Shown here piece by piece: positions 45,074-54,047 of a DNA stretch of 64,000 nt. Origin of the DNA: Lachnospiraceae bacterium (GTDB taxonomy: Bacteria; Bacillota; Clostridia; Lachnospirales; Lachnospiraceae); contig JAITGA010000016.1 in the NCBI GenBank assembly GCA_031280955.1, positions 1 to 64,000 on the forward strand, written 5' to 3'. A program made the position numbers and the translations under genes. Within the stretch, counting starts at the first letter, position 1, and each line of letters starts with the position of its first letter. Below the pieces are notes generated by a model. That model searched no databases, was not told where the DNA came from, and saw nothing but the letters and a program-made list of their open reading frames with translations.

Positions 45074-45946
45074 ATGGATACTCGAAAAAAGAATATAATC
45101 ATAATGATAGCTCCAATATTACTACCGGCGGTTCTTTTTCTGATGATATTGGGAGAGAGCTTTCTGTTTTTTCTTGTCCCGTTAGCAATGTCCCTGTTTT
45201 TAGTTTTTGGTTTGGCAAAAAGGCTAGAAATGAAAGATGCGATTACTTATTCGCTTGTACAATATCCGTTTTTAGTGTTAGTGTTTATTTTACTCTATAC
45301 ATTTCCGCCCGGATTGGGCTTTATACTCACGTTTCCTATGACATTCATAATAAACATGGTAATTGGTTACTGTTATTTCCGATTTACGAAGAATAAAAGA
45401 TGGTTTACAAAAGCTTCTGTTTTATTGATTACATTGGTTATCACGGTTGTCATTTACCCAACGCCTACCATTGCTTTTCCGCCATCGGTGGAATATGGTG
45501 AGTTTCCTTTTCGTATTGTCTATGAAACAAATGGAGAAACACACGAAATTGAAGATACAATCGTGGTTAGGTACGGTGGTATCGGTTCACGGGGCAGAAT
45601 TTGGTCATCAAGTTTAGAAAGCGGAAAGTCAGGTACAAGGGAGAATAGTAGCCGAATTGATATTTTTAATGACACAGATGTCCCCTCTGCCTTTACAAGC
45701 GGAAGAATGAATGAAAAAATCGATATTTGGATTAGTCTAGGTTCTCCTGCCTATTATATGGGTGACAGAAAGGGGTATAACGTTAAATCTGAAATAATGT
45801 ATAGCGAAACATATAAAATGTCGCCAACCGGAACAGGAACGAATACCATTTCCAGAGCAATTACAAAAAATCAATTATCAGAACATTTTGGGATTGAAAT
45901 CATTATATGGTCTTTCAGCGAACCTATTAAGAACACATTTCGATAG
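45074..45946 (+). CDS. Membrane protein with extracytoplasmic C-terminal domain
   Basis: A 290-residue protein: four hydrophobic helices (about 9-28, 30-48, 58-76, 80-100), a short basic loop, a fifth helix (TKASVLLITLVITVVIYPTP) and a 150-residue domain predicted outside (VEYGEFPFRIVYETNGETHEIEDTIVVRYGGIG...). The ectodomain is beta-rich with many Ser/Gly/Arg residues. I do not recognise the family. It probably forms a unit with the DUF2628 gene. Confidence 0.65.
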   Translation: MDTRKKNIIIMIAPILLPAVLFLMILGESFLFFLVPLAMSLFLVFGLAKRLEMKDAITYSLVQYPFLVLVFILLYTFPPGLGFILTFPMTFIINMVIGYCYFRFTKNKRWFTKASVLLITLVITVVIYPTPTIAFPPSVEYGEFPFRIVYETNGETHEIEDTIVVRYGGIGSRGRIWSSSLESGKSGTRENSSRIDIFNDTDVPSAFTSGRMNEKIDIWISLGSPAYYMGDRKGYNVKSEIMYSETYKMSPTGTGTNTISRAITKNQLSEHFGIEIIIWSFSEPIKNTFR

Positions 45947-46138
45947 AATAGGCAGACGGCAGGTTCAAATGAAAACTCAAAAAATGCTAAATTTGTTGTG
46001 GATACGGCTGCTTTCCGCATTTTAGAAAAGCATATAAAAGCGTTTGAGGAACCGGCATAATGATTACACGTAGTCATGATCAAATAGAAAACTTCATGGG
46101 AAAATGATAAAGCAACAGGCGGTCTTTTGGTTTCACCT
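45947..46138. other. Spacer with coding remnant
   Basis: A stretch around 45967-46062 translates as AKFVVDTAAFRILEKHIKAFEEPA without a start, apparently the tail of a lost gene. Nothing else is recognised. Confidence 0.35.
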
Positions 46139-46511
46139 TGGTAAATGATGTATTTATTACTGATGAAAGCCCAGTTGATGGAGCAGATTTGTGTGTGTTG
46201 TTGGGAACTTGGTTGATAACGCCATCGAGGCAGTTATCGCACTCCCGATAGAGGAACGCAAGATAAACATTTCAATAGAACATTTGAAAGGGAACGTATT
46301 TATTAACATTCACTATCCCTATGAAGGAACTATAAAAAAGAACAAAGATGGTGATATTCTTTCCAGTAAACACGATATACAGAATCATGGGATTGGCTAG
46401 TCTTCTGTAAAGCAAATTGTTGACAAATATAACGGTCATCTTCAAATAAATCATGATGATAATTTATTTAGAGCGTCTGCTTTATTATTTATAGATAGTA
46501 AGACAAATTAA
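46139..46511 (+). pseudogene. Broken AgrC-type histidine kinase, C-terminal fragment
   Basis: The translation contains the ATPase hallmarks of AgrC-type (GHKL) sensor kinases: VNDVFITD, then LCVVGNLVDNAIEAV (N box), HGIG (G box), then SSVKQIVDKYNGHLQI. Between the first two pieces the frame shifts within a GTGTGTGTTGTTGGG run (about 46189-46203). The G box is followed by an in-frame TAG (46399-46401) where Leu is expected. The sensory and dimerisation parts are missing upstream. It lies just before an intact LytTR response regulator, whose partner it presumably was. Confidence 0.8.
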
Positions 46512-46585
46512 CGAAACAAATGAGTTAAGTGTGTTAAACAGCAAAATAGAGTATAATACAGGTAACCTCCATTTACCGTCTTCAT

Positions 46586-46651
46586 TTGGTGAAAAAAGAC
46601 GCTAATTGGTGAAAAAAGACGGTAGACAAGACTGTGGTTATTACTTATAAT
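46586..46651 (+). promoter_or_regulatory. Direct-repeat promoter upstream of LytTR regulator
   Basis: TTGGTGAAAAAAGACG occurs at 46586-46601 and again at 46606-46621, exactly 20 bases apart. TATAAT follows at 46646-46651, 40 bases after the second repeat start. Tandem repeats one to two helical turns apart ahead of a -10 are how AgrA/LytTR regulators bind; autoregulation of the downstream gene is likely. Confidence 0.6.
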
Positions 46652-46683
46652 AGCAATATGCTTTTGTTGAGGGGGTAAACGAT

Positions 46684-47418
46684 ATGAAAATAAAGATAGC
46701 TATTTGTGATGATTGCGAAAGCATAGGTTTTCAATTGGATGATTTGGTTCGTAAAATTTGCAAAAACCAAGAATATTGTGCGGGTGTTGAGATTTATAGT
46801 AAAGGGGAACATCTGTGTCGTGATTTGGAAGCAGGAATAAAGTATGACTTAATTTTCTTGGATATTGAGCTAAAAAGTGATGATGTAAACGGAGTAGCAA
46901 TAGGAAAGAAGATGCGAGAAGAATATAATGATATTATGACACAAATCATATATATATCGGGGAAAGAGAGTTATGCACTTTCTCTTTTTCAAAACAACCC
47001 TTTTGACTTTTTAGTTAAGCCAATTGACGATGAGTACTTAAAAAAGACTATGACAAGGTTTTTAATGAAGCATCAAAAACCACTCAATACTTTCATGTAT
47101 AATTATGGCGGTGAGTCACATATGATAGAAGTCAAGAACATTATCTATTTACGTAGCGAGGGTGCAAAGGTTATACTGGTGTTAGATAATAATCAAGAGG
47201 AATTTTATTATGGAAGCCTAGCCGAAGCTTACAATAATCAATTGGCAAAATATGATTTTCTTTATATTCACCGCTCTTTTATTGTTAATTATAACTATAT
47301 CACAAAATTCTCTCCTTCAAAATGTTTAATGAGTAATAAGCAATCTTTACAGATTGCTCAAAACAGAAGGCAAGATATTAGTGAACGCTTCAATGAAATA
47401 AAGAATGGAAGAGCGTGA
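46684..47418 (+). CDS. AgrA-type LytTR response regulator
   Basis: A 244-residue regulator. The receiver domain (1-125) carries acidic DD at 9-10, phospho-acceptor Asp60 in YDLIFLDIEL, and Lys in FLVKPID. The LytTR DNA-binding domain (about 140-240) shows ESHMIEVKNIIYLRSEGAKVILVL and YIHRSFIVNYNYI. It activates genes through paired repeats on DNA in response to a sensor kinase, typically for peptide quorum sensing. Its neighbouring kinase gene is broken, so phosphorylation must come from elsewhere. A terminator lies about 70 bases downstream. Confidence 0.92.
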   Translation: MKIKIAICDDCESIGFQLDDLVRKICKNQEYCAGVEIYSKGEHLCRDLEAGIKYDLIFLDIELKSDDVNGVAIGKKMREEYNDIMTQIIYISGKESYALSLFQNNPFDFLVKPIDDEYLKKTMTRFLMKHQKPLNTFMYNYGGESHMIEVKNIIYLRSEGAKVILVLDNNQEEFYYGSLAEAYNNQLAKYDFLYIHRSFIVNYNYITKFSPSKCLMSNKQSLQIAQNRRQDISERFNEIKNGRA

Positions 47419-47485
47419 TGGAATAATTATGTTTTTTCATCTTTTTCTTTACTTCATTACATGAAACACGGTAGTTCACTCGATG

Positions 47486-47507
47486 ACCTCGCACAGCGAG
47501 GTTTTTT
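47486..47507 (+). terminator. Terminator after the LytTR regulator
   Basis: ACCTCGC (47486-47492) and GCGAGGT (47496-47502) form a seven-base GC-rich stem followed by TTTTTT. Confidence 0.8.
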
Positions 47508-47652
47508 AGTTTATAATACAAACACTCTTTGTTTCGTAGATTTTCATGAAGAGTATGAGGGTGTATACAAAGGGTATAAACGAAGACGTTTTACATTTTA
47601 TCTTTACAATATATGTAACCAAATAAGATTAAAAGGAGAGGGATTGGTCGAT

Positions 47653-47685
47653 ATGTTTGAAATAGCTATACTTGATAGTACATAA
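47653..47685 (+). pseudogene. Ten-codon remnant of a response-regulator gene
   Basis: After a good AAAGGAGAGGG ribosome site, ATG 47653 begins MFEIAILDST then stops. This matches the first ten residues of the window's LytTR regulators (MIQIAICDNN, MIKIAICDNE). It is therefore the truncated beginning of such a gene, cut off where the repeat promoter of the next operon starts. The ribosome site and start are still intact. Confidence 0.65.
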
Positions 47686-47752
47686 CCGCCTGTTTTCGCC
47701 ATTTACCGCCGATTCTTAAAACACATGCTTCTATACACAAACGAGATATGAT
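47684..47752 (+). promoter_or_regulatory. LytTR-type repeat promoter of RiPP cassette A
   Basis: AACCGCC-type repeats share ACCGCC at 47685-47690 and 47705-47710 (20 bases apart). TATGAT at 47747-47752 begins exactly 42 bases after the second repeat. The identical geometry recurs at 59985/60005/60047 ahead of cassette B. Confidence 0.72.
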
Positions 47753-47815
47753 ATGGTCACAAGATAATGGCCACGAGATAATACTTATTACACTAAAACA
47801 AAAGGGGAAGAAATC

Positions 47816-50059
47816 ATGAAAAAACAATTTTCATTCACTACACTTATGATGCTGGCAGCAGTCACACTACTAATCACGAGTGCCTGTAAAAGCGGGACGA
47901 AAGAGGAATCACAAGATCCACAGAATACACTTGTCGCAGAAATTGATACCGGAATAGTATATGTATCAGATACTATCGACATTCCCCATGACAGCATCTG
48001 GGCGGAGGCGATTTATAAGAATATCCTCTACTATGTCGCCGACGATGGTGGGAAGATGTTTATTTGCCGCATAGACCTTAACGACCCTGAGACAGTATGG
48101 GTTATGCCGATTGCAATAGGTGCGGAAGAGATTATCCTTCGTGCCGCGGTAGATGAAAATGATATCGTTCATCTTTTGGTAAACCAATATAACGATGACA
48201 ACCATGCCAAACACATCAATACTGCATGGCGGCGCTTTGCTGCTGATGGGACGGTACTTGACATCTTGACGGTGGGGGAGTTTTTCATTGGTGCAGAGTT
48301 TCATTTCGTTACTGGTTTTGAGATTTCCACTAGTGGAAACGCCCATATCAGCGTCAATAATGACATTTATGTCATAAATCCTGATGGAGAGCTGGTCTAT
48401 CAAGTTACCTGTGGCGGGCCGGTCATTGGTCTTTTCCGGGACTATACAGGGAAAACATATGCTCACTGGAGGCGGGAAAACAGTTATTTGATGGCAATGA
48501 TTGATGAGGATTCAAGGGGGTTGGCAGCCAGTTATGACATTACAGCGGCGGGCAGTCTGCTCGGCGGTGGCAGCAACTCACAAGGTACGTTTTTCCTCTT
48601 TACTGATAGAACGGCGTATAGTTTTGATACGGAAGAGTTTACGCTGACTGAGATATTCAACTGGTTTGATATCGGGATTATCACCGGACACGCTAATTCG
48701 GGGTTTCATCTTGATGATGACCGCTTCCTCTGGGTAGGGCGGTCGTCAATAATGACAAATGATGCAGTTTCTTTCCGTGTTGTTCGCCCTCGGACTGAAG
48801 AAGAAGCAATCCTCGCTGCGGAGCGGGCGGCGGCACAAGACGGACAACCGGAGTTGGTAGTGAATGGATTGCCAATGAAAGAGGGTAATATTGTTTTGGG
48901 TGTGGCTTATTTAGGCGGATCAACTGATATTATGAAAGCGGTGTTGGATTTCAATCAAGCTAACCCGAACACGCAAATAGAGGTAAGGGATTATGGGGGT
49001 AATGATGATGCCGCATTCAACATGAATCTCGATATCATAAGGGGTAACGCTCCTGACGTGATAATGATGAATTCGCGACTCCCATATCATGCCTATGTCC
49101 ATATGGGATTGCTGATAGACCTTTATCCCCTTCTGGAGGAAGAAGACTTTGAATGGGGTGACTACTATGAAAACATCATCCGGGCTTATGAGTATGATGG
49201 TATCCTCCCGGCTGTTCCCATCTCATTCTTTGCGTCAGCGATGTCAGGGAAGATGTCTGACCTCTCTTATCTGGGCAAAAATGAATGGACGATGGCAGAA
49301 TTTATCGACTTTGCAGATCGTTATCCTGAAAGTAATTTGTTTTGGATTCCCACGAAGCCATTTGTGCTGGACATACTCCTGACAGCTAATGGCGAGCATA
49401 TTGTTGACTGGACCGGCGAGAATTATTTTAACCGTAGCCTGTTTATTGAGATGATTGAGTTTGCCAATCGCTTTCATGATGAAGACAAGTATGAGGTAAA
49501 TTGGCTTATGACTGACTTACCTGATCGGGTTGCTGATGGTGACCTAAGGCTGTGGGCGGGCATTGCAACATTTAGTGATATTCAATGGAAGGTTGAGCGG
49601 TTTGGTGAGCCAATATTAAACATCGGCTATCCCTCTGAAGAAGGCAGCGGATTTTTGGCATACGCAAATCATTTACTAGCAATAAGCAAGAATAGTGAAA
49701 ATGTCGGTACAGCATGGCGGTTTATCAGTTTCTTACTTTCTGATGAACGACAATCGGAAATGGATGTTCCGATTAGAAGAAGCAGTCGCGAGGCAGAGAT
49801 GGATTGGTACAAAGAATTTTGGATGAATAATATAGAATCCCTGGGTCTTGAAAGCTGGTTTTTCGAATCAATTGATGAGGAGTTCGCCAAGATAAAGGAG
49901 ATTTTTGATACTGTTTACAAGATTAAGGTGATTGATATGCAAATCAACAACATCATCTTGGAAGAAGTGGGAGCGTATTTCTATGGTAACAAAACTGCCG
50001 CTGAGGTCGCCGATGTGGTCGAGAACAGGATAGGGATTTATGTAAAAGAACAGCGTTAA
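47816..50059 (+). CDS. Lipoprotein: propeller-like plus solute-binding domain, fourth copy (first gene of cassette A)
   Basis: A 747-residue paralogue; signal and lipobox end at TSAC (Cys24). The propeller-like half contains FHFVTGFEISTSGNAHISVNNDIYVINPDGE, quoted in outline, and FLFTDRTAYSFDTEEF. The solute-binding half starts about 356 (GNIVLGVAYLGGSTD), includes NAPDVIMMNSRLPYHAYVHMGLLIDLYPLL, and ends AYFYGNKTAAEVADVVENRIGIYVKEQR. It is followed at 15 bases by the ABC exporter and then the radical SAM gene. A role in binding the mature peptide, a sugar or a signal at the surface is conceivable. No permease is present. Confidence 0.84.
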   Translation: MKKQFSFTTLMMLAAVTLLITSACKSGTKEESQDPQNTLVAEIDTGIVYVSDTIDIPHDSIWAEAIYKNILYYVADDGGKMFICRIDLNDPETVWVMPIAIGAEEIILRAAVDENDIVHLLVNQYNDDNHAKHINTAWRRFAADGTVLDILTVGEFFIGAEFHFVTGFEISTSGNAHISVNNDIYVINPDGELVYQVTCGGPVIGLFRDYTGKTYAHWRRENSYLMAMIDEDSRGLAASYDITAAGSLLGGGSNSQGTFFLFTDRTAYSFDTEEFTLTEIFNWFDIGIITGHANSGFHLDDDRFLWVGRSSIMTNDAVSFRVVRPRTEEEAILAAERAAAQDGQPELVVNGLPMKEGNIVLGVAYLGGSTDIMKAVLDFNQANPNTQIEVRDYGGNDDAAFNMNLDIIRGNAPDVIMMNSRLPYHAYVHMGLLIDLYPLLEEEDFEWGDYYENIIRAYEYDGILPAVPISFFASAMSGKMSDLSYLGKNEWTMAEFIDFADRYPESNLFWIPTKPFVLDILLTANGEHIVDWTGENYFNRSLFIEMIEFANRFHDEDKYEVNWLMTDLPDRVADGDLRLWAGIATFSDIQWKVERFGEPILNIGYPSEEGSGFLAYANHLLAISKNSENVGTAWRFISFLLSDERQSEMDVPIRRSSREAEMDWYKEFWMNNIESLGLESWFFESIDEEFAKIKEIFDTVYKIKVIDMQINNIILEEVGAYFYGNKTAAEVADVVENRIGIYVKEQR

Positions 50060-50074
50060 GGACAGGGGATATAT

Positions 50075-51964
50075 ATGAACAAATTTTTGACACAAACAAA
50101 GGGATTGTTGAGAATCATCCGTTTTTGCTTCCGAATTTCTTTGTCACCGCTTATAAAAGAGAGCCGCAAGTATTTTGCCATGAATATCATCACCTCTCTT
50201 TTTTCAGCGACACTTCCTTTCTTGTTCATTTATTTATCGAGTAGTGTAATCGGTATTCTGGCAGGAGAGGGTGACGATGGGGCGTGGCGCAGTTTTGTTT
50301 ACCTATGTGTAGCGGTTTTGGCGGTGGGACTGCTGGCAAAAGCTCTGGAGAATTTTAAACGTTATTGCGACGGGATGTATCGTGAGATTTTGGGTAATCA
50401 TATCCGTATCCTGATGATGGAAAAGAGTGCGTCTTTGGATGTGGCGTTTTTTGATTCCCCGGTGTTTTATAATGAAATGCGTGATGCGACTGACAATGCC
50501 CCGCTAATTGCCCAGACCACATTTCAGACTTTTGATTTCATCCGCAATACTGCTCAGTTGTTAATGGCGGTATTTTTAATGTCACGCTTCAGTATCACGT
50601 TTACATTATTATTGGCTCTATCGATTGTTCCACATGTCATATTCCAACGCAAGCAACTCGATGGCCTCTATAGCTTCCAGCGTGGTGTACTGGGCGATGA
50701 GCGGAAGCTTTACTATCTATCGGAGATGTTATTCTCCAAGGAATATGTAAAGGATGCAAGGCTCTTCAACCTCTTTCCTTTTATCAAGGCGAAGTATGAT
50801 GCGGCGTGGAAACTGATTTTTTTGAACAAAAAGAAGCTATCGTTTCGATATACTGTGCTGTTGGCAGTCTCTAACTTTTTGCCGGAAATGGTTTTGGTGG
50901 CATTCATGGTTAGGATGGGATACGGCGTGTTCGGTGGTGATTATCTGCTAAGCGAGTATTCGTATTATTACGGTATCGCCGGGCAAGTCATGAGCTGTAT
51001 GTATATGTCGGTTTATAACTATGCCCAACTCATGGATGGCAGGACACGGATTGACTATTATCTCAAGTTTATGAGCTGGAACAACAAGGTGGTGGATAAG
51101 AGCGAAATCAATATTGATTCGGGGGCATCAGAGACAGAGCCGGGTGTCGGTATATTAACGGATGAGCTAATAGCTTCTTCGGAGGTAACGGTAGAGTTTC
51201 GGGATGTATCGTTTAGCTACGGCGAGGATCTGCCGCTTGTACTCCGAAATGTCAGCTTTCTCATCCGTACATCACAAAAGACAGCGATAGTCGGGGTCAA
51301 CGGCAGCGGGAAATCGACAATCGTAAAACTGCTAATGCGATTATATGACCCTACAGCGGGAATGATACTACTCAATGGCGTGGATATTCGCAAATACAAA
51401 CAGGAGTATGTCCACAAATATTTCAGTACGATGTTTCAAGACTATCCATCATATGCCTTTAGTGTTCGTGAGTCAGTGTCATTATCAGATTATAGAAAAG
51501 CCGGGGATGTTTGCAAGGTGGGAAAAGCCCTCACGAAGAGCGATGCCAATACTATTGTCTCACGATTCCCGAATGGGATTGATACTTATCTGACGCGACA
51601 GTATGAGGAAGATGGGGTCGAGCTATCAGGGGGTGAGTGGCAAAAAATCTCTGCTGCCCGCACATTCTTCCGCGAGGCTCCCATCATGATTCTTGATGAA
51701 CCCTCAGCTGCTCTCGATGCAGAGTCAGAAGACAGATTATTTCGCCAACTGGAAGACGAATATACGGACAAGTGTATTGTTTTGATTTCACACAGACTTT
51801 CCAATGTGGTCAACGCAAACCAAATACTAGTGCTAGATGATGGTCGCTTAATGGAACAAGGCACACATGTGGAGCTGATGGGGTCAAGCAATAAATATGC
51901 AGAGCTGTTTAACTTGCAAGCCAAGAAATACAGCCAAGGGGCAACGTGTTTGAGTGATAAGTAA
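50075..51964 (+). CDS. ABC exporter (fused permease and ATPase)
   Basis: A 629-residue half-transporter expected to work as a dimer. Six membrane helices lie in residues 1-320 (from YFAMNIITSLFSATLPFLFIYL on). The ATPase domain (about 365-620) has Walker A GVNGSGKSTIVKLL, a Q-loop in FSTMFQDY, signature LSGGEWQKISAARTF, Walker B IMILDEPSAALDAESE and the switch HRLSNV. There is no N-terminal C39 peptidase, so leader removal would need another protease. Its place between the lipoprotein and the radical SAM gene makes export of the modified Cys-rich peptide the likely job. Confidence 0.9.
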   Translation: MNKFLTQTKGLLRIIRFCFRISLSPLIKESRKYFAMNIITSLFSATLPFLFIYLSSSVIGILAGEGDDGAWRSFVYLCVAVLAVGLLAKALENFKRYCDGMYREILGNHIRILMMEKSASLDVAFFDSPVFYNEMRDATDNAPLIAQTTFQTFDFIRNTAQLLMAVFLMSRFSITFTLLLALSIVPHVIFQRKQLDGLYSFQRGVLGDERKLYYLSEMLFSKEYVKDARLFNLFPFIKAKYDAAWKLIFLNKKKLSFRYTVLLAVSNFLPEMVLVAFMVRMGYGVFGGDYLLSEYSYYYGIAGQVMSCMYMSVYNYAQLMDGRTRIDYYLKFMSWNNKVVDKSEINIDSGASETEPGVGILTDELIASSEVTVEFRDVSFSYGEDLPLVLRNVSFLIRTSQKTAIVGVNGSGKSTIVKLLMRLYDPTAGMILLNGVDIRKYKQEYVHKYFSTMFQDYPSYAFSVRESVSLSDYRKAGDVCKVGKALTKSDANTIVSRFPNGIDTYLTRQYEEDGVELSGGEWQKISAARTFFREAPIMILDEPSAALDAESEDRLFRQLEDEYTDKCIVLISHRLSNVVNANQILVLDDGRLMEQGTHVELMGSSNKYAELFNLQAKKYSQGATCLSDK

Positions 51965-52020
51965 GCAATACAAGGCAAGTTTCTACTGTAGGAGTGTTAA
52001 TTTAGTGTAGGAGGGGGAAA

Positions 52021-53583
52021 ATGAAAGAATTAGTCAATGTACAAAATGAAGACCTCGCTTTCATATTGAAGCGGGTGGATGGGTTCGGGGGAATCCATCG
52101 GTTGGGGATGCTATTCTCGACACAGCAAAACCACTATTTCTATGATAATGGTACGGGCAAAGTGGCTCAACTTGACTCCGGCGAATACCGATTATTCGAA
52201 TGGTTATATGCGAAGAACCATAGTCATGGTTATGGTGAGCTGATGGATTTTTTGCAATGTGATGACCCTGTTTTGGTGTTATCAAATGTCCGCAGTATAG
52301 TTACACAGGAACATCTCCTTATGGCACCGTTCATAACTGTGTTCATGTCTCCCGATCACAAGGAAAACCTAGACGAGGTGCTAGACAGGGGAGTTCGCAT
52401 AATTACGCTGGAGCTGACACAGCAATGTAATCTTCGTTGTGATTATTGTGTCTACAATGAGTCGTATGGAAGTGAAAGAAATTTTTCCAGTAAAGACATG
52501 ACCAAAGAAACGGTCAAAGCCTCTATTGATTATATCGCTAACTATCAAGGCGATGAACTGGCGATTACTTTCTATGGTGGTGAACCACTACTTCGGTTTG
52601 ACCTCATCAAATATGGTGTCGAGTATGCACAAAGCACCATCAAGGATAAGAAAATCACATACTCCATGACAACGAATCTAACCTTGATGACAAAAGAAAT
52701 GGCAGAGTTTTTTGCATCGGTCGAAGGTTTTGGAATCACATGCAGTATTGACGGGCCGGAGAATGTACATGACCAGTATCGCAAGTATCCGGATGGCAGG
52801 GGAAGCTTTCACGATGCCATGCGTGGACTCAGGCATTTAGCTGATGCTTATGACAAAGAGACATTTGCTTCGATAATTAGTTTCAGCATGGTCTTTGCGC
52901 CACCATATTCAGCCGAGAAGTTAAGTGAAATCCAGTCGTTCTTTGAAAGTCTGGACTGGTTGCCGACTTCGCTGAATAAGCATATCTCATATCCCTCTGC
53001 CGGGAGCGTTAAGGATGAAATTATCGACATCCAACAGCAATATCGTCATATGCCGGACACGAGGAATCCTTTACTTAGTTGGGTGGGAGCTGAGCTTACC
53101 GATGGTAGTGATTGGGATGAATTGTTTACGAAGACATTTCTCACCGAGGCTTTGCTACCAATCCACAAGCGTCCGCTCTCGCATACACCGATACAGACAT
53201 ATGGTTTCAATGGGAGCTGTGTTCCCGGAAGCCAACGTCTCTATATCTGTGCGGACGGCGGCATAAAACTATGCTCAATGATACACACATGCCCGATGAT
53301 GGGGAACATCCATGACGGTCTCGACAGGGAAAAAGTAAAAGAGCATTATATAGACAAATATGAAACAGAATCAGTCGCTGATTGCAACGACTGTTGGGCA
53401 TTCAAGATATGCAAGGTGTGTTATGCGGGTTCATATAACGCTTGTTCGTTTGATATAGACAAGAAACGAGAAAAGTGTAATGACGCTAGAAGCGTGACCG
53501 CGCGGGCATTGAGAGAATACCATGAGTTTCTGGAGAAATATCCGGAACGAATGATTCTGTTTAATGAGATGACGCTAGGTTAA
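52021..53583 (+). CDS. Radical SAM/SPASM maturase of a Cys-rich peptide, cassette A
   Basis: A 520-residue enzyme. Residues about 15-105 resemble a peptide-binding RRE/PqqD-like start (HYFYDNGTGKVAQLDSGEYRLFEWL). The AdoMet cluster motif is CNLRCDYC (Cys136, 140, 143) followed by FYGGEPLLRFDL. The SPASM region (about 398-490) holds many cysteines: CVPGSQRLYICADGGIKLC, CNDCWAFKICKVCYAGSYNAC. The layout fits the clostridial CcpM-type maturases of Cys-rich peptides, which make thioether or related crosslinks. The substrate is presumably encoded 72 bases downstream. Confidence 0.9.
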   Translation: MKELVNVQNEDLAFILKRVDGFGGIHRLGMLFSTQQNHYFYDNGTGKVAQLDSGEYRLFEWLYAKNHSHGYGELMDFLQCDDPVLVLSNVRSIVTQEHLLMAPFITVFMSPDHKENLDEVLDRGVRIITLELTQQCNLRCDYCVYNESYGSERNFSSKDMTKETVKASIDYIANYQGDELAITFYGGEPLLRFDLIKYGVEYAQSTIKDKKITYSMTTNLTLMTKEMAEFFASVEGFGITCSIDGPENVHDQYRKYPDGRGSFHDAMRGLRHLADAYDKETFASIISFSMVFAPPYSAEKLSEIQSFFESLDWLPTSLNKHISYPSAGSVKDEIIDIQQQYRHMPDTRNPLLSWVGAELTDGSDWDELFTKTFLTEALLPIHKRPLSHTPIQTYGFNGSCVPGSQRLYICADGGIKLCSMIHTCPMMGNIHDGLDREKVKEHYIDKYETESVADCNDCWAFKICKVCYAGSYNACSFDIDKKREKCNDARSVTARALREYHEFLEKYPERMILFNEMTLG

Positions 53584-53654
53584 TGTTGGTTATTCTAACA
53601 GTATAGCGTGGTCTTTAGATACTATAGGAATATCATGGAAAGGAGGGATCCAAT

Positions 53655-53876
53655 ATGAAGATTATTCATCCGGCAGGAAGAACACCGAGTTCCGAAGAGG
53701 ATCTCATGTCGTACACATGTATTTGCCATGTACCGTTTAACGATCAAGCCGCTACAAGAATGCAAGGCGGAAGTAACGGAGATACATGTGTGACTTGTTT
53801 CCACAGTTGCGATACTAATATTAGTGGCAATCGTGCGGCGAATGGGCAAATATCCATGAACAAAAATACTGTTTAA
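53655..53876 (+). CDS. Cys-rich RiPP precursor 1
   Basis: A 73-residue peptide, with an AGGAGGG ribosome site eight bases upstream. The leader MKIIHPAGRTPSSEEDLMSY is shared with precursor 2 and largely with precursor 3. The core starts TCIC and has Cys at 22, 24, 45, 48 and 52 (CxC then CVTCFHSC). It then ends in an Asn/Ser/Gly-rich tail (GNRAANGQISMNKNTV). It lies directly after the radical SAM maturase, as for CLI_3235/CcpM-type peptides. The maturation product and activity are unknown; bacteriocin or signalling peptide are both possible. Confidence 0.82.
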   Translation: MKIIHPAGRTPSSEEDLMSYTCICHVPFNDQAATRMQGGSNGDTCVTCFHSCDTNISGNRAANGQISMNKNTV

Positions 53877-53922
53877 TGGATATAGCTAACAAGAAATCGA
53901 CATGCAAGCAATGATTATCTCC

Positions 53923-53988
53923 AACAAAGAGTTGAATGCGATTTGGCAAGACGCTGTACCATTAAACCAAATCGCATCACTCCTTGTT
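53923..53988 (+). promoter_or_regulatory. Long RNA hairpin between precursor 1 and RCC1 gene
   Basis: Left arm 53923-53946 (AACAAAGAGTTGAATGCGATTTGG in two parts) pairs with right arm 53967-53988 (CCAAATCGCATCACTCCTTGTT, likewise) through about 20 base pairs. It is repeated at 55538-55604 with compensating identity in the arms and a changed loop. It probably limits read-through so that precursor exceeds RCC1 protein, or stabilises the precursor mRNA. Confidence 0.75.
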
Positions 53989-54047
53989 GTAAAACAGACA
54001 AACACGAGCTACTTTACAAAAACTAACACAATACGAGGAGAAAACAA

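Noticed and set aside
47461-47685. 74-residue open frame after the LytTR regulator
   Set aside because: It runs across the terminator hairpin and then out of a response-regulator stub; it has no ribosome site and no protein-like pattern.
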